A program made the translations under genes and the position numbers. Below, piece after piece: positions 1-9,973 of a stretch of DNA of 64,000 bases (positions are counted from its first letter, which is position 1; the number at the start of each line of letters is the position of its first letter). The notes under the pieces were generated by a model. That model ran no database searches, had not been told where the DNA came from, and saw only the letters and a list, made by a program, of their open reading frames with translations. Source of the DNA: Pantoea sp. WMus005 (GTDB lineage: Bacteria; Pseudomonadota; Gammaproteobacteria; Enterobacterales; Enterobacteriaceae); the NCBI RefSeq assembly GCF_013415305.1, contig NZ_JACBXU010000001.1, positions 186,001 to 250,000 of the forward strand. Reading direction: 5' to 3'.

Positions 1-618
1 TTTAATGCGGTGTTCGGCATGCTGATGGCATGGATCCTGACCCGTTATCGCTTTCCGGGTCGGGCATTGCTGGATGGCCTGATGGATCTTCCTTTTGCAT
101 TGCCAACGGCAGTGGCGGGCCTGACTCTTGCCGGACTCTTTTCCGTCAATGGCTGGTACGGACAGTGGTTCGCCCATTTCGACATCAAAATTTCCTACAC
201 CTGGATAGGTATCGCCATTGCCATGGCCTTTACCAGTATTCCGTTTGTGGTGCGTACCGTCCAGCCAGTGCTGGAAGAGTTAGGTCCTGAGTATGAAGAG
301 GCGGCCGAAACGCTGGGAGCCACGCCATGGCAGAGCTTCCGCCGCGTGGTGCTGCCGGAAGTGGCGCCTGCGCTGCTGGCCGGTACGGCGCTTTCTTTTA
401 CCCGCAGCCTGGGTGAGTTCGGTGCGGTGATCTTTATTGCCGGTAATATCGCCTGGAAAACGGAAGTCACCTCACTGATGATTTTTGTCCGGTTGCAGGA
501 GTTCGACTATCCGGCGGCCAGCGCCATCGCCTCGGTGATCCTGGCGGCCTCTCTGATTCTGTTATTCGCGATTAACACATTACAAAGCCGCTTTGGCCGT
601 CGTCTGGGAGGTCACTAA
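1..618 (+). CDS. cysT: CysT (CysU), sulfate/thiosulfate ABC permease, 5'-truncated
   Basis: Inner-membrane permease half of the CysPTWA importer that brings sulfate and thiosulfate into the cell. The frame is open from base 1, so the start codon lies outside the window and about 205 C-terminal residues remain of a family length near 277. Several hydrophobic segments are visible, with the cytoplasmic EAA-type coupling loop (EEAAETLGATPWQ) that contacts the ATPase. The TAA shares its last base with the ATG of cysW, which indicates translational coupling within the cys operon. Identification rests on similarity to E. coli CysT and on the downstream cysW-cysA-cysM order. Confidence 0.95.
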   Translation, partial: FNAVFGMLMAWILTRYRFPGRALLDGLMDLPFALPTAVAGLTLAGLFSVNGWYGQWFAHFDIKISYTWIGIAIAMAFTSIPFVVRTVQPVLEELGPEYEEAAETLGATPWQSFRRVVLPEVAPALLAGTALSFTRSLGEFGAVIFIAGNIAWKTEVTSLMIFVRLQEFDYPAASAIASVILAASLILLFAINTLQSRFGRRLGGH

Positions 619-1493
619 TGGCTGAGGTTTCACAACTGAATCATGCGGCGCATCAGCCTGTGAACTGGGGCAAGTGGTTGCTGATTGGTATCGGCACGCT
701 GATCTCGATTCTGTTGCTGGTGGTGCCGATGGCCTCTATCTTCTGGGAAGCGCTGAATCAGGGGCTGATTGTCGCTCTCCATAATCTGGCTGATCCTGAC
801 ATGCTGCACGCCATCTGGCTGACAGTGATGGTGGCACTGATTACCGTACCGGTGAATCTGGTGTTCGGCACGCTGCTCGCCTGGCTGGTGACGCGCTTTA
901 CCTTTCCAGGTCGCCAGCTGCTGCTGACCCTGTTCGATATTCCTTTTGCTGTGTCGCCGGTAGTCGCCGGTCTGATGTATCTGCTGTTCTGGGGCGTTAA
1001 TGGCCCGGCGGGCGGCTGGCTGGATGCACATAACATCCAGGTTATGTTTGCCTGGCCTGGCATGGTGCTGGCGACGGTGTTTGTGACCTGTCCTTTTGTG
1101 GTGCGCGAACTGGTCCCGGTCATGCTGAGTCAGGGCAGTCATGAAGATGAAGCGGCGGTGCTGTTAGGTGCGTCTGGCTGGCAGATGTTCCGTCGTGTGA
1201 CGCTGCCAAACATTCGCTGGGCGCTGCTGTATGGCATCGTGCTGACTAATGCCCGTGCGATTGGTGAATTTGGTGCGGTCTCGGTGGTATCGGGATCGAT
1301 TCGCGGTGAGACCTACACATTACCGCTTCAGGTTGAATTATTGCATCAGGACTACAACACCGTTGGCGCATTTACCGCAGCCGCTCTGTTAACCCTGATG
1401 GCAATTGTGACACTGTTTCTGAAAAGCATTGTGCAGTGGCGTTTAGAGCAACAGCACAAACGCCTGCAACAGGAGGGAAATCATGAGCATTGA
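618..1493 (+). CDS. cysW: CysW, sulfate/thiosulfate ABC permease
   Basis: Second membrane subunit of the sulfate/thiosulfate importer, 291 residues, full length for the family. A cytoplasmic N-terminus of about 20 residues precedes a first membrane segment ([19 protein letters not shown]), followed by further hydrophobic stretches and an EAA loop ([18 protein letters not shown]). The start overlaps the cysT stop by one base and its 3' end overlaps cysA by 11 bases, so the three subunits are probably made in fixed proportion. It would pair with CysT to form the channel and with CysA for energy. Confidence 0.96.
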   Translation: MAEVSQLNHAAHQPVNWGKWLLIGIGTLISILLLVVPMASIFWEALNQGLIVALHNLADPDMLHAIWLTVMVALITVPVNLVFGTLLAWLVTRFTFPGRQLLLTLFDIPFAVSPVVAGLMYLLFWGVNGPAGGWLDAHNIQVMFAWPGMVLATVFVTCPFVVRELVPVMLSQGSHEDEAAVLLGASGWQMFRRVTLPNIRWALLYGIVLTNARAIGEFGAVSVVSGSIRGETYTLPLQVELLHQDYNTVGAFTAAALLTLMAIVTLFLKSIVQWRLEQQHKRLQQEGNHEH

Positions 1494-2571
1494 GATTAAC
1501 AAGATCAACAAGTCCTTTGGTCGCACCTCGGTGCTGAACGATATCTCTCTGGATATTGCCTCGGGTGAAATGATGGCGCTGCTTGGCCCATCAGGCTCGG
1601 GTAAAACAACGCTGCTGCGTATTATCGCCGGGCTGGAGCATCAGAACAGCGGTCAGATCCGTTTTCATGGCAACGATGTAAGCCGCCTGCATGCGCGCGA
1701 TCGTCAGGTTGGTTTCGTCTTCCAGCACTACGCGCTGTTCCGTCATATGACGGTGTTCGACAATATCGCCTTTGGCCTGACCGTGCTGCCGCGTCGTAAA
1801 CGCCCTTCAACGGCGGAGATCAAACAGCGTGTTACCCGTCTGCTGGAGATGGTGCAGCTGTCCCATCTGGCGAATCGCTTCCCGGCACAGCTGTCGGGCG
1901 GCCAGAAACAGCGTGTGGCGCTGGCGCGTGCACTAGCGGTTGAACCACAAATTCTGCTGCTGGATGAACCTTTTGGCGCGCTGGATGCGCAGGTGCGTAA
2001 AGAGCTGCGTCGCTGGCTGCGTCAGTTGCATGAAGAGATTAAATTCACCAGCGTGTTCGTGACCCACGACCAGGAAGAGGCGATGGAAGTCGCGGATCGC
2101 GTTGTGGTGATGAGCCAGGGCAACATCGAACAGGTCGGCACGCCAGATGATGTATGGCGCGATCCGGCAACCCGCTTTGTGCTGGAGTTTTTGGGTGAAG
2201 TGAATCGCTTTGATGGTGACATTCAGGGATCGCAGTTCCACGTTGGCGCGCATCACTGGCCGCTGGGTTATACCTCGGCACATCAGGGCGCGGTTGAACT
2301 GTTCCTGCGTCCGTGGGAAATCGACGTTTCACGCCGCAGCAGTCTGGAAACGCCGCTGCCGGTTCAGGTGCTGGAAGTCAGCCCGCGTGGTCATTTCTGG
2401 CAGCTGGTGGTTCAGCCCGCTGGCTGGCAGAGCGAGCCAGTTTCGGTGGTGTTTGAAGGTGAGCAGACGGCCCCGATTCGCGGCGAACGCCTGTTCGTTG
2501 GCCTGCAGCAGGCGCGCCTCTATAAAGGCGATACACCGCTGCGCCCGGTTGCCTTTGCACAGAGCGCCTGA
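1483..2571 (+). CDS. cysA: CysA, sulfate/thiosulfate import ATPase
   Basis: ATPase subunit energising the CysTW channel, 362 residues. Visible motifs are Walker A GPSGSGKT (35-42), Q-loop near FVFQHYALF (78-86), signature LSGGQ (137-141), Walker B ILLLDE (157-162) and the switch His195 in VTHDQEE. The C-terminal third (from about 240) is the TOBE-like regulatory domain of sulfate/molybdate importers. The start lies inside cysW, preceded by AGGAGG. A strong terminator follows the stop, so the importer mRNA may end here with cysM partly separate. Confidence 0.97.
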   Translation: MSIEINKINKSFGRTSVLNDISLDIASGEMMALLGPSGSGKTTLLRIIAGLEHQNSGQIRFHGNDVSRLHARDRQVGFVFQHYALFRHMTVFDNIAFGLTVLPRRKRPSTAEIKQRVTRLLEMVQLSHLANRFPAQLSGGQKQRVALARALAVEPQILLLDEPFGALDAQVRKELRRWLRQLHEEIKFTSVFVTHDQEEAMEVADRVVVMSQGNIEQVGTPDDVWRDPATRFVLEFLGEVNRFDGDIQGSQFHVGAHHWPLGYTSAHQGAVELFLRPWEIDVSRRSSLETPLPVQVLEVSPRGHFWQLVVQPAGWQSEPVSVVFEGEQTAPIRGERLFVGLQQARLYKGDTPLRPVAFAQSA

Positions 2572-2590
2572 TATTTTCTCATCAACAGCG

Positions 2591-2618
2591 GGCGGGAGTG
2601 TGACTCCCGCCTTTTTTT
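2591..2618 (+). terminator. Intrinsic terminator after cysA
   Basis: Perfect 8-bp stem (2591-2598 with 2604-2611, GGCGGGAG / CTCCCGCC), 5-base loop, then a T run to 2618. It lies between cysA and cysM, so cysM may be partly expressed by readthrough or from its own signal. Confidence 0.85.
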
Positions 2619-2652
2619 CGCCTCTCGTTTGTAACAGGCCAGGAAGCAGACC

Positions 2653-3537
2653 GTGACGACTCTTGAAAATACCATCGGCAATACCCCGCTGATTAAGTTG
2701 CAGCGCCTGACGCCTGCCAACGGCAGTGAGGTCTGGCTCAAGCTGGAAGGCAATAATCCGGCGGGCTCGGTAAAAGATCGCGCGGCCTGGTCGATGATTA
2801 ATCAGGCAGAGCTGCGTGGTGATATTTCGCCCGGCGATCAGTTGATTGAAGCCACCAGTGGCAACACCGGTATTGCACTGGCGATGATCGCGGCGATGAA
2901 AGGCTATCGTCTTCGCCTGCTGATGCCGGATAACATGAGTCAGGAGCGGCAGGACGCGATGCGGGCTTACGGCGCGGAGCTGATTCTGGTGCCGCAAGAG
3001 CAGGGCATGGAAGGGGCGCGCGATCTGGCGCAGGCGATGGCGGCGCGTGGTGAAGGCCGGGTGCTGGATCAGTTCAATAATCCCGATAACCCGCTGGGTC
3101 ACTATCAAACAACCGGGCCAGAGTTGTGGCAGCAGTCGAATCAGCGCATGACCCATTTTGTCTCGAGCATGGGCACCACTGGCACCATCACCGGCGTGGG
3201 GCGTTACCTGAAAGAGCACAATACGGGCGTGAAAGTGATCGGTTTACAGCCGAGTGAAGGCAGCAGCATTCCCGGTATTCGTCGCTGGCCGCTGGCCTAT
3301 CTGCCGGGGATCTACCGGCCCGATCTGGTGGATGATGTGATGGATATGACGCAGAAAGAAGCCGAAGAGACCATGCGGGCGCTGGCTCGCCGTGAAGGCA
3401 TTTTCTGTGGCGTCAGTTCAGGTGGCGCGGTAGCGGGCGCGCTGCGCATTGCACAGGCAAATCCGGGCAGCGTTGTGGTAGCGATCGCCTGCGATCGCGG
3501 CGATCGTTATCTCTCGACCGGACTCTATCACCAGTAA
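2653..3537 (+). CDS. cysM: CysM, cysteine synthase B (O-acetylserine sulfhydrylase B)
   Basis: PLP enzyme making cysteine from O-acetylserine and sulfide, and S-sulfocysteine from thiosulfate, which fits its position beside the thiosulfate importer. 294 residues. PLP lysine Lys41 sits in SVKDRAAW, the phosphate/substrate loop is [11 protein letters not shown] and the glycine-rich loop is SMGTTGTITGVG. The start is GTG at 2653, preceded by AGGAAG at a good distance; the next residues align with the E. coli CysM N-terminus, supporting that choice. It differs from cysK in lacking the C-terminal extension. Confidence 0.96.
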   Translation: MTTLENTIGNTPLIKLQRLTPANGSEVWLKLEGNNPAGSVKDRAAWSMINQAELRGDISPGDQLIEATSGNTGIALAMIAAMKGYRLRLLMPDNMSQERQDAMRAYGAELILVPQEQGMEGARDLAQAMAARGEGRVLDQFNNPDNPLGHYQTTGPELWQQSNQRMTHFVSSMGTTGTITGVGRYLKEHNTGVKVIGLQPSEGSSIPGIRRWPLAYLPGIYRPDLVDDVMDMTQKEAEETMRALARREGIFCGVSSGGAVAGALRIAQANPGSVVVAIACDRGDRYLSTGLYHQ

Positions 3538-3557
3538 CCTCTGCGGAGGCAGAAATC

Positions 3558-3597
3558 AGGCCTGTGCGCGCGTTTGCTGCCCACAGGCCTTTTTTTC
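3558..3597 (+). terminator. Intrinsic terminator after cysM
   Basis: Nine-bp stem AGGCCTGTG (3558-3566) / CACAGGCCT (3582-3590) followed by a run of T. It closes the cys operon. Confidence 0.85.
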
Positions 3598-3707
3598 AGC
3601 CAGGATTTCACGCGCCGGATAGGCTGAATCTGTAAGGATCACGTAAATCAGGCTGCGCGAATGCCCGGCACAGGACAAAATAGCGCCAATTCTGTTGAGA
3701 GATAACC

Positions 3708-4388
3708 ATGAAAATTTTGCTTGTTGATGATGATGTCGAATTAGGCACGATGCTAAGCCAGTATCTGATTGCCGAAGGATTTGATGCACAACTGGTTCTG
3801 ACCGGCAGCGCCGGTATTCAGGGCGCGCTGTCGGGAGAATTCACCGCCATGATTCTGGACATCATGCTGCCCGACATGAGCGGCATCGATTTGTTACGTC
3901 AGGTGCGGCAGAACAGCCGGATACCGGTGATTATGCTGACGGCTAAAGGCGATAACATCGATCGCGTTATTGGTCTGGAGATGGGCGCGGATGACTATAT
4001 GCCTAAGCCCTGTTATCCGCGCGAGCTGGTGGCCCGCCTGCGTGCGGTATTGCGTCGTTTCGAAGAACAGGTGCCGCAGCCAGGCGCCAAAGAGCCGCTG
4101 CGCTGGGGGGATCTGATACTGAATCCTGCCACACGTATAAGCGAATGGCAGGGGCGAGCCTTCGATCTGACTGCGTCAGAATTTAATCTGCTGGATTTGC
4201 TGCTGCGTGCGCCAGACAGAGTGGTTTCGAAAGATGAGCTTTCTGAAAAGGGGCTGGGACGTCCGCGTGAAGCCTATGACCGCAGTGTCGATGTGCATAT
4301 CAGTAACATCCGTCAGAAGCTCAGCGCGTTAACTGCTGACACTATCAACATCGAAACCGTCCGCAGTATCGGTTACCGCATTCGATGA
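3708..4388 (+). CDS. OmpR-family response regulator (CpxR-like)
   Basis: DNA-binding response regulator, 226 residues: receiver domain (1-115) with acidic pocket DDD (7-9), phospho-acceptor Asp51 (ILDIMLPD), Thr78 and Lys100, then a winged-helix effector domain (about 130-226, ending in VRSIGYRIR). The receiver most resembles CpxR (GADDYMPKP, RELVARLRAVLRR), but the protein is too divergent and in the wrong neighbourhood to be CpxR itself. It is followed with a 4-base ATGA overlap by its sensor. In E. coli this cysM-crr interval carries pdxK, yfeK and yfeS instead. Its targets are unknown. Confidence 0.9.
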   Translation: MKILLVDDDVELGTMLSQYLIAEGFDAQLVLTGSAGIQGALSGEFTAMILDIMLPDMSGIDLLRQVRQNSRIPVIMLTAKGDNIDRVIGLEMGADDYMPKPCYPRELVARLRAVLRRFEEQVPQPGAKEPLRWGDLILNPATRISEWQGRAFDLTASEFNLLDLLLRAPDRVVSKDELSEKGLGRPREAYDRSVDVHISNIRQKLSALTADTINIETVRSIGYRIR

Positions 4389-5725
4389 GGCAGAGTTACC
4401 GTGGACGCATGTTCTGGAAGATCTTTATTGGCTTCTGGGTCGTTTTTGTCATCATGAGCCAGCTCATCTGGCTTGGCTTCACGCTCTCCGGTAAGCGGCA
4501 CGAACCCCCGGAAATCCTGGCTATCCGTCGTATTGTGGATCTGCAGATGACTTCTGCCGCGTCGGTGCTGGAACGGGCCGGACCTGATGCGCTGAATGCG
4601 ATGCTGTCGGACTGGGATAGCAGCGATCGGCAATTTTTCCACGTGACGCAGCAGCCAGAATCAACACAATCACAAAACAGCGGCAATCTGGATTACGTGG
4701 GGCGTCTTCCTGAAGAGGTAGTGCGCTGGGTTCGCGGTGCCGATGGCAAAGAGTATCAGCTGCGCTACGACCTGGATGGCATGCGTAAAGACAGCACACA
4801 TGACATGATGCGGCGCAAATTTCTGAATATTCCCGAGCCGATGTTTATCTTCGCCGGTTCGGTGGGCTTGCTCTTCAGTCTGCTGCTGGCCTGGAATCTG
4901 ACGCGCCCCATGCGTCAGCTGCGGGAAGGATTTTCACGGGTGGCTGAGGGCGATTTAAGCGTACGGCTGTTCCCGATTATGCGTAAGCGCCACGACGAAA
5001 TCTCAAACGTGGCAGAAGCCTTCGATGCTATGGTCGAGCGGCTTGATACGCTGGTGCGTGCCCGTGAAGAGCTGCTGCACGATATCTCACATGAGCTTCG
5101 TTCACCGCTGGCACGACTGCAACTGGCGACCGGTCTGGCCAGGCAGACGCCAGAAAGTGTAAACAGTTCGCTTGACCGCATTGACGAAGAGGCGCGGCGG
5201 CTGGACAAGATGATCGGCGAACTGCTGACGCTGTCGCGAGCTGAGCATGAAAGCATGCCGGATGAGCAATATTTTGATCTGACGGGTTTGCTGCAGGCGG
5301 TTATCACCGATGTCCGTTATGAAGCGCAGATTCCTGGCGTGCAGGTAGAGTTGCAGGTCGATAATGAGGCCGATTACACCGTGCGGGGCAACGCAGAGCT
5401 GATACGGCGCGGCGTCGAGAACGTGCTACGTAACGCGCTGCGCTTCTCCCTGCCAGGCCAGCGTATTGAGGTCGATTTACGTGCAGAGCAGCAGTGGCTG
5501 GCGATCCAGGTGCGCGATCAGGGGCCAGGCGTCGATGAGGAGAAACTCTCCAGCATTTTCGATCCGTTTGTGCGGGTGAATTCGCCGCTGATGGGCAAAG
5601 GCTATGGTCTGGGGCTGGCTATCGTGCGCAAAGTGGTGCTGGCACATCATGGTGAAGTTGAGGCTCGTAACCGGCCTGAAGGCGGACTGGAGCTGACGCT
5701 GCGTCTGCCACACTGGCAGCCCTGA
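4385..5725 (+). CDS. Sensor histidine kinase (CpxA-like)
   Basis: Inner-membrane sensor kinase, 446 residues, partner of the regulator just upstream. TM1 is about 10-34, a periplasmic domain of some 115 residues follows, TM2 is about 153-171, then HAMP (172-225), H-box DISHELRSPLARLQL with His236, N-box NVLRNALRF, and G-boxes DQGPGVDEE and GKGYGLGLAIV. The kinase core is CpxA-like, but the periplasmic sensor is not recognised. The ATG overlaps the regulator stop; Met9 (4409) is an alternative start just before TM1. Stimulus unknown. Confidence 0.9.
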   Translation: MRQSYRGRMFWKIFIGFWVVFVIMSQLIWLGFTLSGKRHEPPEILAIRRIVDLQMTSAASVLERAGPDALNAMLSDWDSSDRQFFHVTQQPESTQSQNSGNLDYVGRLPEEVVRWVRGADGKEYQLRYDLDGMRKDSTHDMMRRKFLNIPEPMFIFAGSVGLLFSLLLAWNLTRPMRQLREGFSRVAEGDLSVRLFPIMRKRHDEISNVAEAFDAMVERLDTLVRAREELLHDISHELRSPLARLQLATGLARQTPESVNSSLDRIDEEARRLDKMIGELLTLSRAEHESMPDEQYFDLTGLLQAVITDVRYEAQIPGVQVELQVDNEADYTVRGNAELIRRGVENVLRNALRFSLPGQRIEVDLRAEQQWLAIQVRDQGPGVDEEKLSSIFDPFVRVNSPLMGKGYGLGLAIVRKVVLAHHGEVEARNRPEGGLELTLRLPHWQP

Positions 5726-5746
5726 AAACGGATGCCCCAGAAACGA

Positions 5747-5770
5747 TAACGGCACCCGTGGGTGCCGTTA
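5747..5770. terminator. Shared hairpin between convergent sensor kinase gene and crr
   Basis: Inverted repeat TAACGGCACCC / GGGTGCCGTTA with a two-base centre, between two converging genes. T-rich sequence is weak on both sides, so it may act as a bidirectional, partly Rho-assisted or mRNA-end-stabilising hairpin. Confidence 0.5.
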
Positions 5771-5786
5771 TGTTATGAACGAATGC

Positions 5787-6287
5787 TTACTTTCTGATGC
5801 GAATCACCGGCGTTTCGCCGACGGTGACCTGGCCAGACAGCTTAATCAATTCCTTGATTTCATCCATGTTGGAGATGACAACCGGTGTCAGGGTTGATTT
5901 CGCTTTCTCTTCCAGCAACGGCAGATCGAACTCGATAACCACGTCGCCTTTTTTGACCTTCTGGCCTTCTTCAGCGATGCGTTTGAAGCCTTCACCTTTC
6001 AGTTCAACCGTATCGATACCGAAATGGACGAACAGCTCAATGCCGTTGTCTGATTCGATCGAAAAAGCGTGATTAGTTTCAAAAATCTTGCCGATAGTGC
6101 CATCCACAGGCGCAACCATTTTGTTGCCGCTGGGTTTAATCGCAATACCGTCGCCCACGATTTTCTCTGCAAACACCACATCTGGTACGTCTTCAATGTT
6201 CACGATTTCGCCTGACAGAGGCGCTACGATGTCAATTGTCCCAGCGCTATCCGTTTTTTCGCCAAAAAGTTTAGAAAACAAACCCAT
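5787..6287 (-). CDS. crr: EIIA-Glc, glucose-specific PTS phosphocarrier
   Basis: Soluble phosphocarrier, 166 residues, accepting phosphate from HPr and passing it to glucose- or trehalose-type EIIBC. Its phosphorylation state also controls adenylate cyclase and inducer exclusion. The two active-site histidines are His73 (TNHAFSI) and phospho-acceptor His88 ([13 protein letters not shown]). The N-terminal amphipathic helix ([10 protein letters not shown]) associates with the membrane. It is the last gene of the leftward ptsH-ptsI-crr operon, 42 bases after ptsI, preceded by AGGAGA. Confidence 0.97.
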   Translation of the reverse strand: MGLFSKLFGEKTDSAGTIDIVAPLSGEIVNIEDVPDVVFAEKIVGDGIAIKPSGNKMVAPVDGTIGKIFETNHAFSIESDNGIELFVHFGIDTVELKGEGFKRIAEEGQKVKKGDVVIEFDLPLLEEKAKSTLTPVVISNMDEIKELIKLSGQVTVGETPVIRIRK

Positions 6288-6329
6288 GATCTTCTCCTAA
6301 GCAGTAATTTGGGGCCAGCATCATGCAGA

Positions 6330-8057
6330 TTAGCAGAGCGTCTTTTCCTTAATGAACTTGTTGACCAGGTTCATTAACTCATCCGCAGTAGGTTGAGCCA
6401 GTGCCTGCTCTGCCAATGCCTTCGCATCTTCAAAATTAGTATTACGAATGATTTTCTTGATGCCAGGGATAGAAATGGCACTCATGCTGAACTCGTCCAG
6501 CCCCATTCCCAGTAACAGTAGTGTAGCACGTTCATCACCTGCCAGCTCACCACACATGCCGGTCCATTTACCTTCAGCGTGAGATGCATCAATGACTTGC
6601 TTGATTAAGTTAAGCACAGACGGCGACATTGGGTTGTACAGGTGTGAGATCAAATCATTACCACGATCGACCGCCAGAGTATACTGCGTCAAATCGTTTG
6701 TCCCAATACTGAAGAAGTCGACTTCTTTCGCCAGATGATGCGCAATCACAGCTGAAGCCGGGGTTTCCACCATAATGCCGACTTCAATGCTCTCATCAAA
6801 GGCTTTACCTTCTTCACGCAACTGCGCTTTCAGCAGTTCAAGTTCCGCTTTCAGGCTGCGGACTTCTTCAACCGAAATAATCATCGGGAACATAATGCGC
6901 AGCTTACCGAAGGAAGAGGCGCGCAGGATGGCACGCAGCTGCGCATGCAGAATCTCTTTGCGGTCCATGGCGATACGGATCGCGCGCCAGCCGAGGAACG
7001 GGTTCTCTTCTTTCGGCAGGTTCATGTAAGGCAGATCTTTGTCACCGCCGATGTCCATGGTACGCACGATAACGGCCTGTGAACCCATCGCTTCAGCCAC
7101 GGCTTTGTACGCCTGGAACTGCTCTTCTTCACTCGGCAGAGAGTCACGGTCCATGAACAGGAATTCGGTACGGTAGAGGCCAACGCCTTCGGCACCGTTA
7201 CGCTCAGCACCGGCGATATCGCGCACGGTACCAATGTTGGCGCAGACTTCAACCTGATGACCATCCAGCGTGACGGCTGGCAGATCTTTCAGCTTGGCTA
7301 ATTCGTGTTTTTCCGACAGATACTGGTTCTGTACGGCTTTCAGCTCTTCCTGAATCGCTTCTGAGGGATTGACGTGAATCGCATTATTAACGCCGTCCAG
7401 GATCAGGAAATCGCCGTTTTTAATCGTGACGGTCACATTGCCGGTTCCGACAATAGCTGGAATCTCCAGTGAGCGCGCCATGATTGAGGTATGTGAGGTA
7501 CGGCCACCCAGATCGGTGATAAAGCCCAGCACCTTTTTCAGATTCAGCTGTGCAGTTTCTGACGGCGTTAAATCTTTGGCCACCAGAATGGATTCGTCCG
7601 GAATAGCGCTCAGGTCAACGATGTGCAGACCGAGGATGTTTTGCAGCAAACGCTTACCGATGTCGCGCACGTCAGCCGCACGCTCTTTCAGATATTCGTC
7701 ATCTAACTCTTCCAGGGCTTTTGCCTGGCCATCGATGACAGAATAAGCAGCAGCATCGGCAGAAGCGTGATCTTTTTTAATCAGATCGATGATTTCCTGC
7801 TCCAGCTCTTCATCTTCCAGCAACATAATGTGGCCTTCGAAGATGGCTGCTTTCTCTTCACCGAGGGTTTCACCCGCTTTGACGCGAATCGCTTCCAGTT
7901 GTAATGCCGCTTTGCTACGGCCATCGAGGAAGCGTTGTACTTCCTGCTCAACCTGGTCATCAGAAATTTTCTTACGGTTGATGACGATCTCGTCTTCTTT
8001 CAGCAGCAGTGCTTTGCCGAAAGCGATACCTGGTGATGCTAAAATGCCTGAAATCAT
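6330..8057 (-). CDS. ptsI: PTS enzyme I
   Basis: Phosphoenolpyruvate-protein phosphotransferase, 575 residues, first enzyme of the sugar PTS: takes phosphate from PEP and gives it to HPr. Phosphorylated His189 lies in [13 protein letters not shown], the PEP-binding segment includes [13 protein letters not shown], and the acid/base Cys lies in [10 protein letters not shown]. Full family length with both the swivelling phosphohistidine domain and the C-terminal TIM barrel. Located between ptsH and crr. Confidence 0.98.
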   Translation of the reverse strand: MISGILASPGIAFGKALLLKEDEIVINRKKISDDQVEQEVQRFLDGRSKAALQLEAIRVKAGETLGEEKAAIFEGHIMLLEDEELEQEIIDLIKKDHASADAAAYSVIDGQAKALEELDDEYLKERAADVRDIGKRLLQNILGLHIVDLSAIPDESILVAKDLTPSETAQLNLKKVLGFITDLGGRTSHTSIMARSLEIPAIVGTGNVTVTIKNGDFLILDGVNNAIHVNPSEAIQEELKAVQNQYLSEKHELAKLKDLPAVTLDGHQVEVCANIGTVRDIAGAERNGAEGVGLYRTEFLFMDRDSLPSEEEQFQAYKAVAEAMGSQAVIVRTMDIGGDKDLPYMNLPKEENPFLGWRAIRIAMDRKEILHAQLRAILRASSFGKLRIMFPMIISVEEVRSLKAELELLKAQLREEGKAFDESIEVGIMVETPASAVIAHHLAKEVDFFSIGTNDLTQYTLAVDRGNDLISHLYNPMSPSVLNLIKQVIDASHAEGKWTGMCGELAGDERATLLLLGMGLDEFSMSAISIPGIKKIIRNTNFEDAKALAEQALAQPTADELMNLVNKFIKEKTLC

Positions 8058-8139
8058 AACGCTACCTTTTAATCACGATGGCTGATGGGACTCTATGCGG
8101 TGCCATTGTCGCGGGACACGTACTCTACGAAAGCAATAA

Positions 8140-8158
8140 CGCGGACAGGTTGTCCGCG
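8140..8158 (-). promoter_or_regulatory. Hairpin in the ptsH-ptsI spacer
   Basis: Perfect 8-bp inverted repeat CGCGGACA / TGTCCGCG with a 3-base loop, inside a 161-base ptsH-ptsI spacer. No T run follows, so it is more likely an mRNA-processing or stabilising structure than a terminator; it could set the high HPr to enzyme I ratio. Confidence 0.5.
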
Positions 8159-8218
8159 ATCAAGATGTTTGCACTCAATGGCGCAGAGGAGTCGATTGGC
8201 TGGCGAGCTGAGCGGAGA

Positions 8219-8476
8219 TTACTCCAGTTCAGCCATCAGTTTGACCAGATGCTCAACTGCTTTCTGCTCGTCTTCACCTTCCGCAGAAAGGGTCACAACC
8301 GTTCCCTGGGTTAAACCCAGTGTCTGCAGCTTGAACAGGCTTTTCGCGCTCGCTGATTTACCGTTTGAGGTCACGGTAATTTCTGACTGGAACGCTTTGG
8401 CTTCTTTTACGAATTGCGCAGCTGGGCGAGTATGCAGACCGTTTGGTGCAGTAATGGTAACTTCTTGCTGGAACAT
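8219..8476 (-). CDS. ptsH: HPr, PTS phosphocarrier
   Basis: Small cytoplasmic phosphocarrier, 85 residues, exact family length. His15 ([10 protein letters not shown]) is phosphorylated by enzyme I; Ser46 is present in [13 protein letters not shown], the site used for regulatory phosphorylation in Gram-positives. First gene of the leftward pts operon, with a long upstream region holding the promoters. Confidence 0.98.
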   Translation of the reverse strand: MFQQEVTITAPNGLHTRPAAQFVKEAKAFQSEITVTSNGKSASAKSLFKLQTLGLTQGTVVTLSAEGEDEQKAVEHLVKLMAELE

Positions 8477-8808
8477 TCTATTTCCCCAACGTTATCAGGA
8501 TGAGTGTTATGGATCTAAAGTCTAGCCTGGAGCCTTCACTTTAGCCTGTGTAGGTGCGCGGGTATAGCTTCATGCTGACCAAAGACGCGCATGCGTCAAA
8601 TCTACAATCCGTTGCGTCTCAAAACCGATTCTACACGTCACCGGTTAATTATGCCGTGATTCGCCGTTTCACTGAATCTGTAAATCGATTCAGCTTGATC
8701 CACTTCAAGCGCGGATTAATTTCAGGCATCGAAATAATTGGCAGTCTGAATACCAGATCGGTATCACTGAAATCAATCTGCCGGGTGATGAAAGTGAGAT
8801 CTGCACCA
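8477..8808 (-). promoter_or_regulatory. ptsH upstream regulatory region
   Basis: About 330 bases without a credible gene between ptsH and the cysK terminator; the place where the multiple pts promoters are expected. Apart from the Cra box listed separately I cannot assign promoters with confidence. The short open frame on this strand starts inside the cysK terminator and is not a gene. Confidence 0.5.
8681..8694 (-). promoter_or_regulatory. Predicted Cra (FruR) operator upstream of ptsH
   Basis: On the minus strand the 14-mer GCTGAATCGATTTA fits every position of the Cra consensus RSTGAAWCSNTHHW. It lies about 205 bases upstream of ptsH, and E. coli ptsHI is a known Cra target. Confidence 0.6.
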
Positions 8809-8838
8809 CAAAAAAGCACCCGGTCGGGTGCTTTTTTC
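8809..8838 (-). terminator. cysK terminator
   Basis: Stem GCACCCG (8816-8822) / CGGGTGC (8825-8831) flanked by A and T runs on the two sides, so it can work on either strand. It lies 25 bases beyond the cysK stop. Confidence 0.85.
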
Positions 8839-8863
8839 TCCATTTTCAGACTATCCGCTTCTG

Positions 8864-9832
8864 CTACTGGAGCTCTTTTTCAGTGAAGAGATCGGCGAAC
8901 AACGCGGTACTCAGATAGCGTTCGCCAGAGGAGGGCAGAATCACCACAATGTTTTTATTGGCGAAGGTTTCATCTTCCTGCAGCTTCAGTGCTGCGGCTA
9001 CGGCAGCACCGGATGAGATGCCGGCAAGAATACCTTCCTCTTCCATCAGCCTGCGTGCCGTACTGATCGCTTCTTCGTTGGTGATAGCCACCACGCGGTC
9101 AACCAGATTCAGCTCCAGGTTACCCGGAATGAAACCTGCACCGATACCCTGGATTTTATGTGGGCCAGGTTTGATCTCTTCACCGGCCATTGCCTGAGCA
9201 ATGACGGGTGAATCGGTCGGCTCAACCGCGACCGTAATCAGATCTTTCTTGCCTTTGGTGTTCTTGATGTAGCGGCTCACACCAGTCAGTGTCCCGCCAG
9301 TGCCGACACCGGCAATAAAGACATCCACTTCACCATCGGTATCTTCCCAGATTTCCGGGCCGGTCGTCTTTTCGTGGATTTCCGGGTTAGCCGGGTTGCT
9401 GAACTGCTGCAACAGCACATATTTGTCCGGATCGCTGGCGACAATCTCTTCCGCTTTGCCAATGGCACCTTTCATGCCTTTGGCGCCTTCAGTCAGTATC
9501 AGCCTGGCGCCCAGCGCTTTCAGCAATTTACGGCGTTCCACTGACATGGTTTCCGGCATGGTCAGCGTGAGTTTATAACCGCGCGCAGCGGCAACGTAGG
9601 CCAGGGCAATACCGGTGTTACCGCTGGTCGGTTCAACCAACTCAATGCCTGGTTTCAGAATACCGCGTTTCTCAGCGTCCCAAATCATATTGGCACCGAT
9701 ACGGCATTTAATGCTGAAGCTCGGGTTACGGGATTCAACTTTCGCAAGAATGCGGCCGTTACCGATGCGGTTCAGTCGAACCAGCGGCGTATGACCAATT
9801 GTCAAAGAGTTGTCTTCATAGATCTTACTCAT
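8864..9832 (-). CDS. cysK: CysK, cysteine synthase A (O-acetylserine sulfhydrylase A)
   Basis: Main PLP-dependent cysteine synthase, 322 residues, combining O-acetylserine with sulfide and forming the complex with serine acetyltransferase. PLP lysine Lys42 is in SFSIKCRIG; the conserved loops [10 protein letters not shown] and [10 protein letters not shown] are present. Nearly identical in sequence to E. coli CysK. Single-gene transcript reading leftwards between cysZ and ptsH. Confidence 0.97.
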   Translation of the reverse strand: MSKIYEDNSLTIGHTPLVRLNRIGNGRILAKVESRNPSFSIKCRIGANMIWDAEKRGILKPGIELVEPTSGNTGIALAYVAAARGYKLTLTMPETMSVERRKLLKALGARLILTEGAKGMKGAIGKAEEIVASDPDKYVLLQQFSNPANPEIHEKTTGPEIWEDTDGEVDVFIAGVGTGGTLTGVSRYIKNTKGKKDLITVAVEPTDSPVIAQAMAGEEIKPGPHKIQGIGAGFIPGNLELNLVDRVVAITNEEAISTARRLMEEEGILAGISSGAAVAAALKLQEDETFANKNIVVILPSSGERYLSTALFADLFTEKELQ

Positions 9833-9973
9833 AGCCTGCCCTTAACTGTATGAATTATTGGGAACCCTATGAGCATACCTGTTCTGCCTGGGGGCGGAAG
9901 GAAAGAAATCGTATATCTATATGTCCCCTGGCAATAAGCCCTGCTAAAAAGAGCATAAGGCGCGCGGGTCAGT

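Noticed and set aside
2329..3219. 296-codon minus-strand frame over cysA-cysM
   Set aside because: Antisense to two certain genes and spanning their terminator; no family resemblance.
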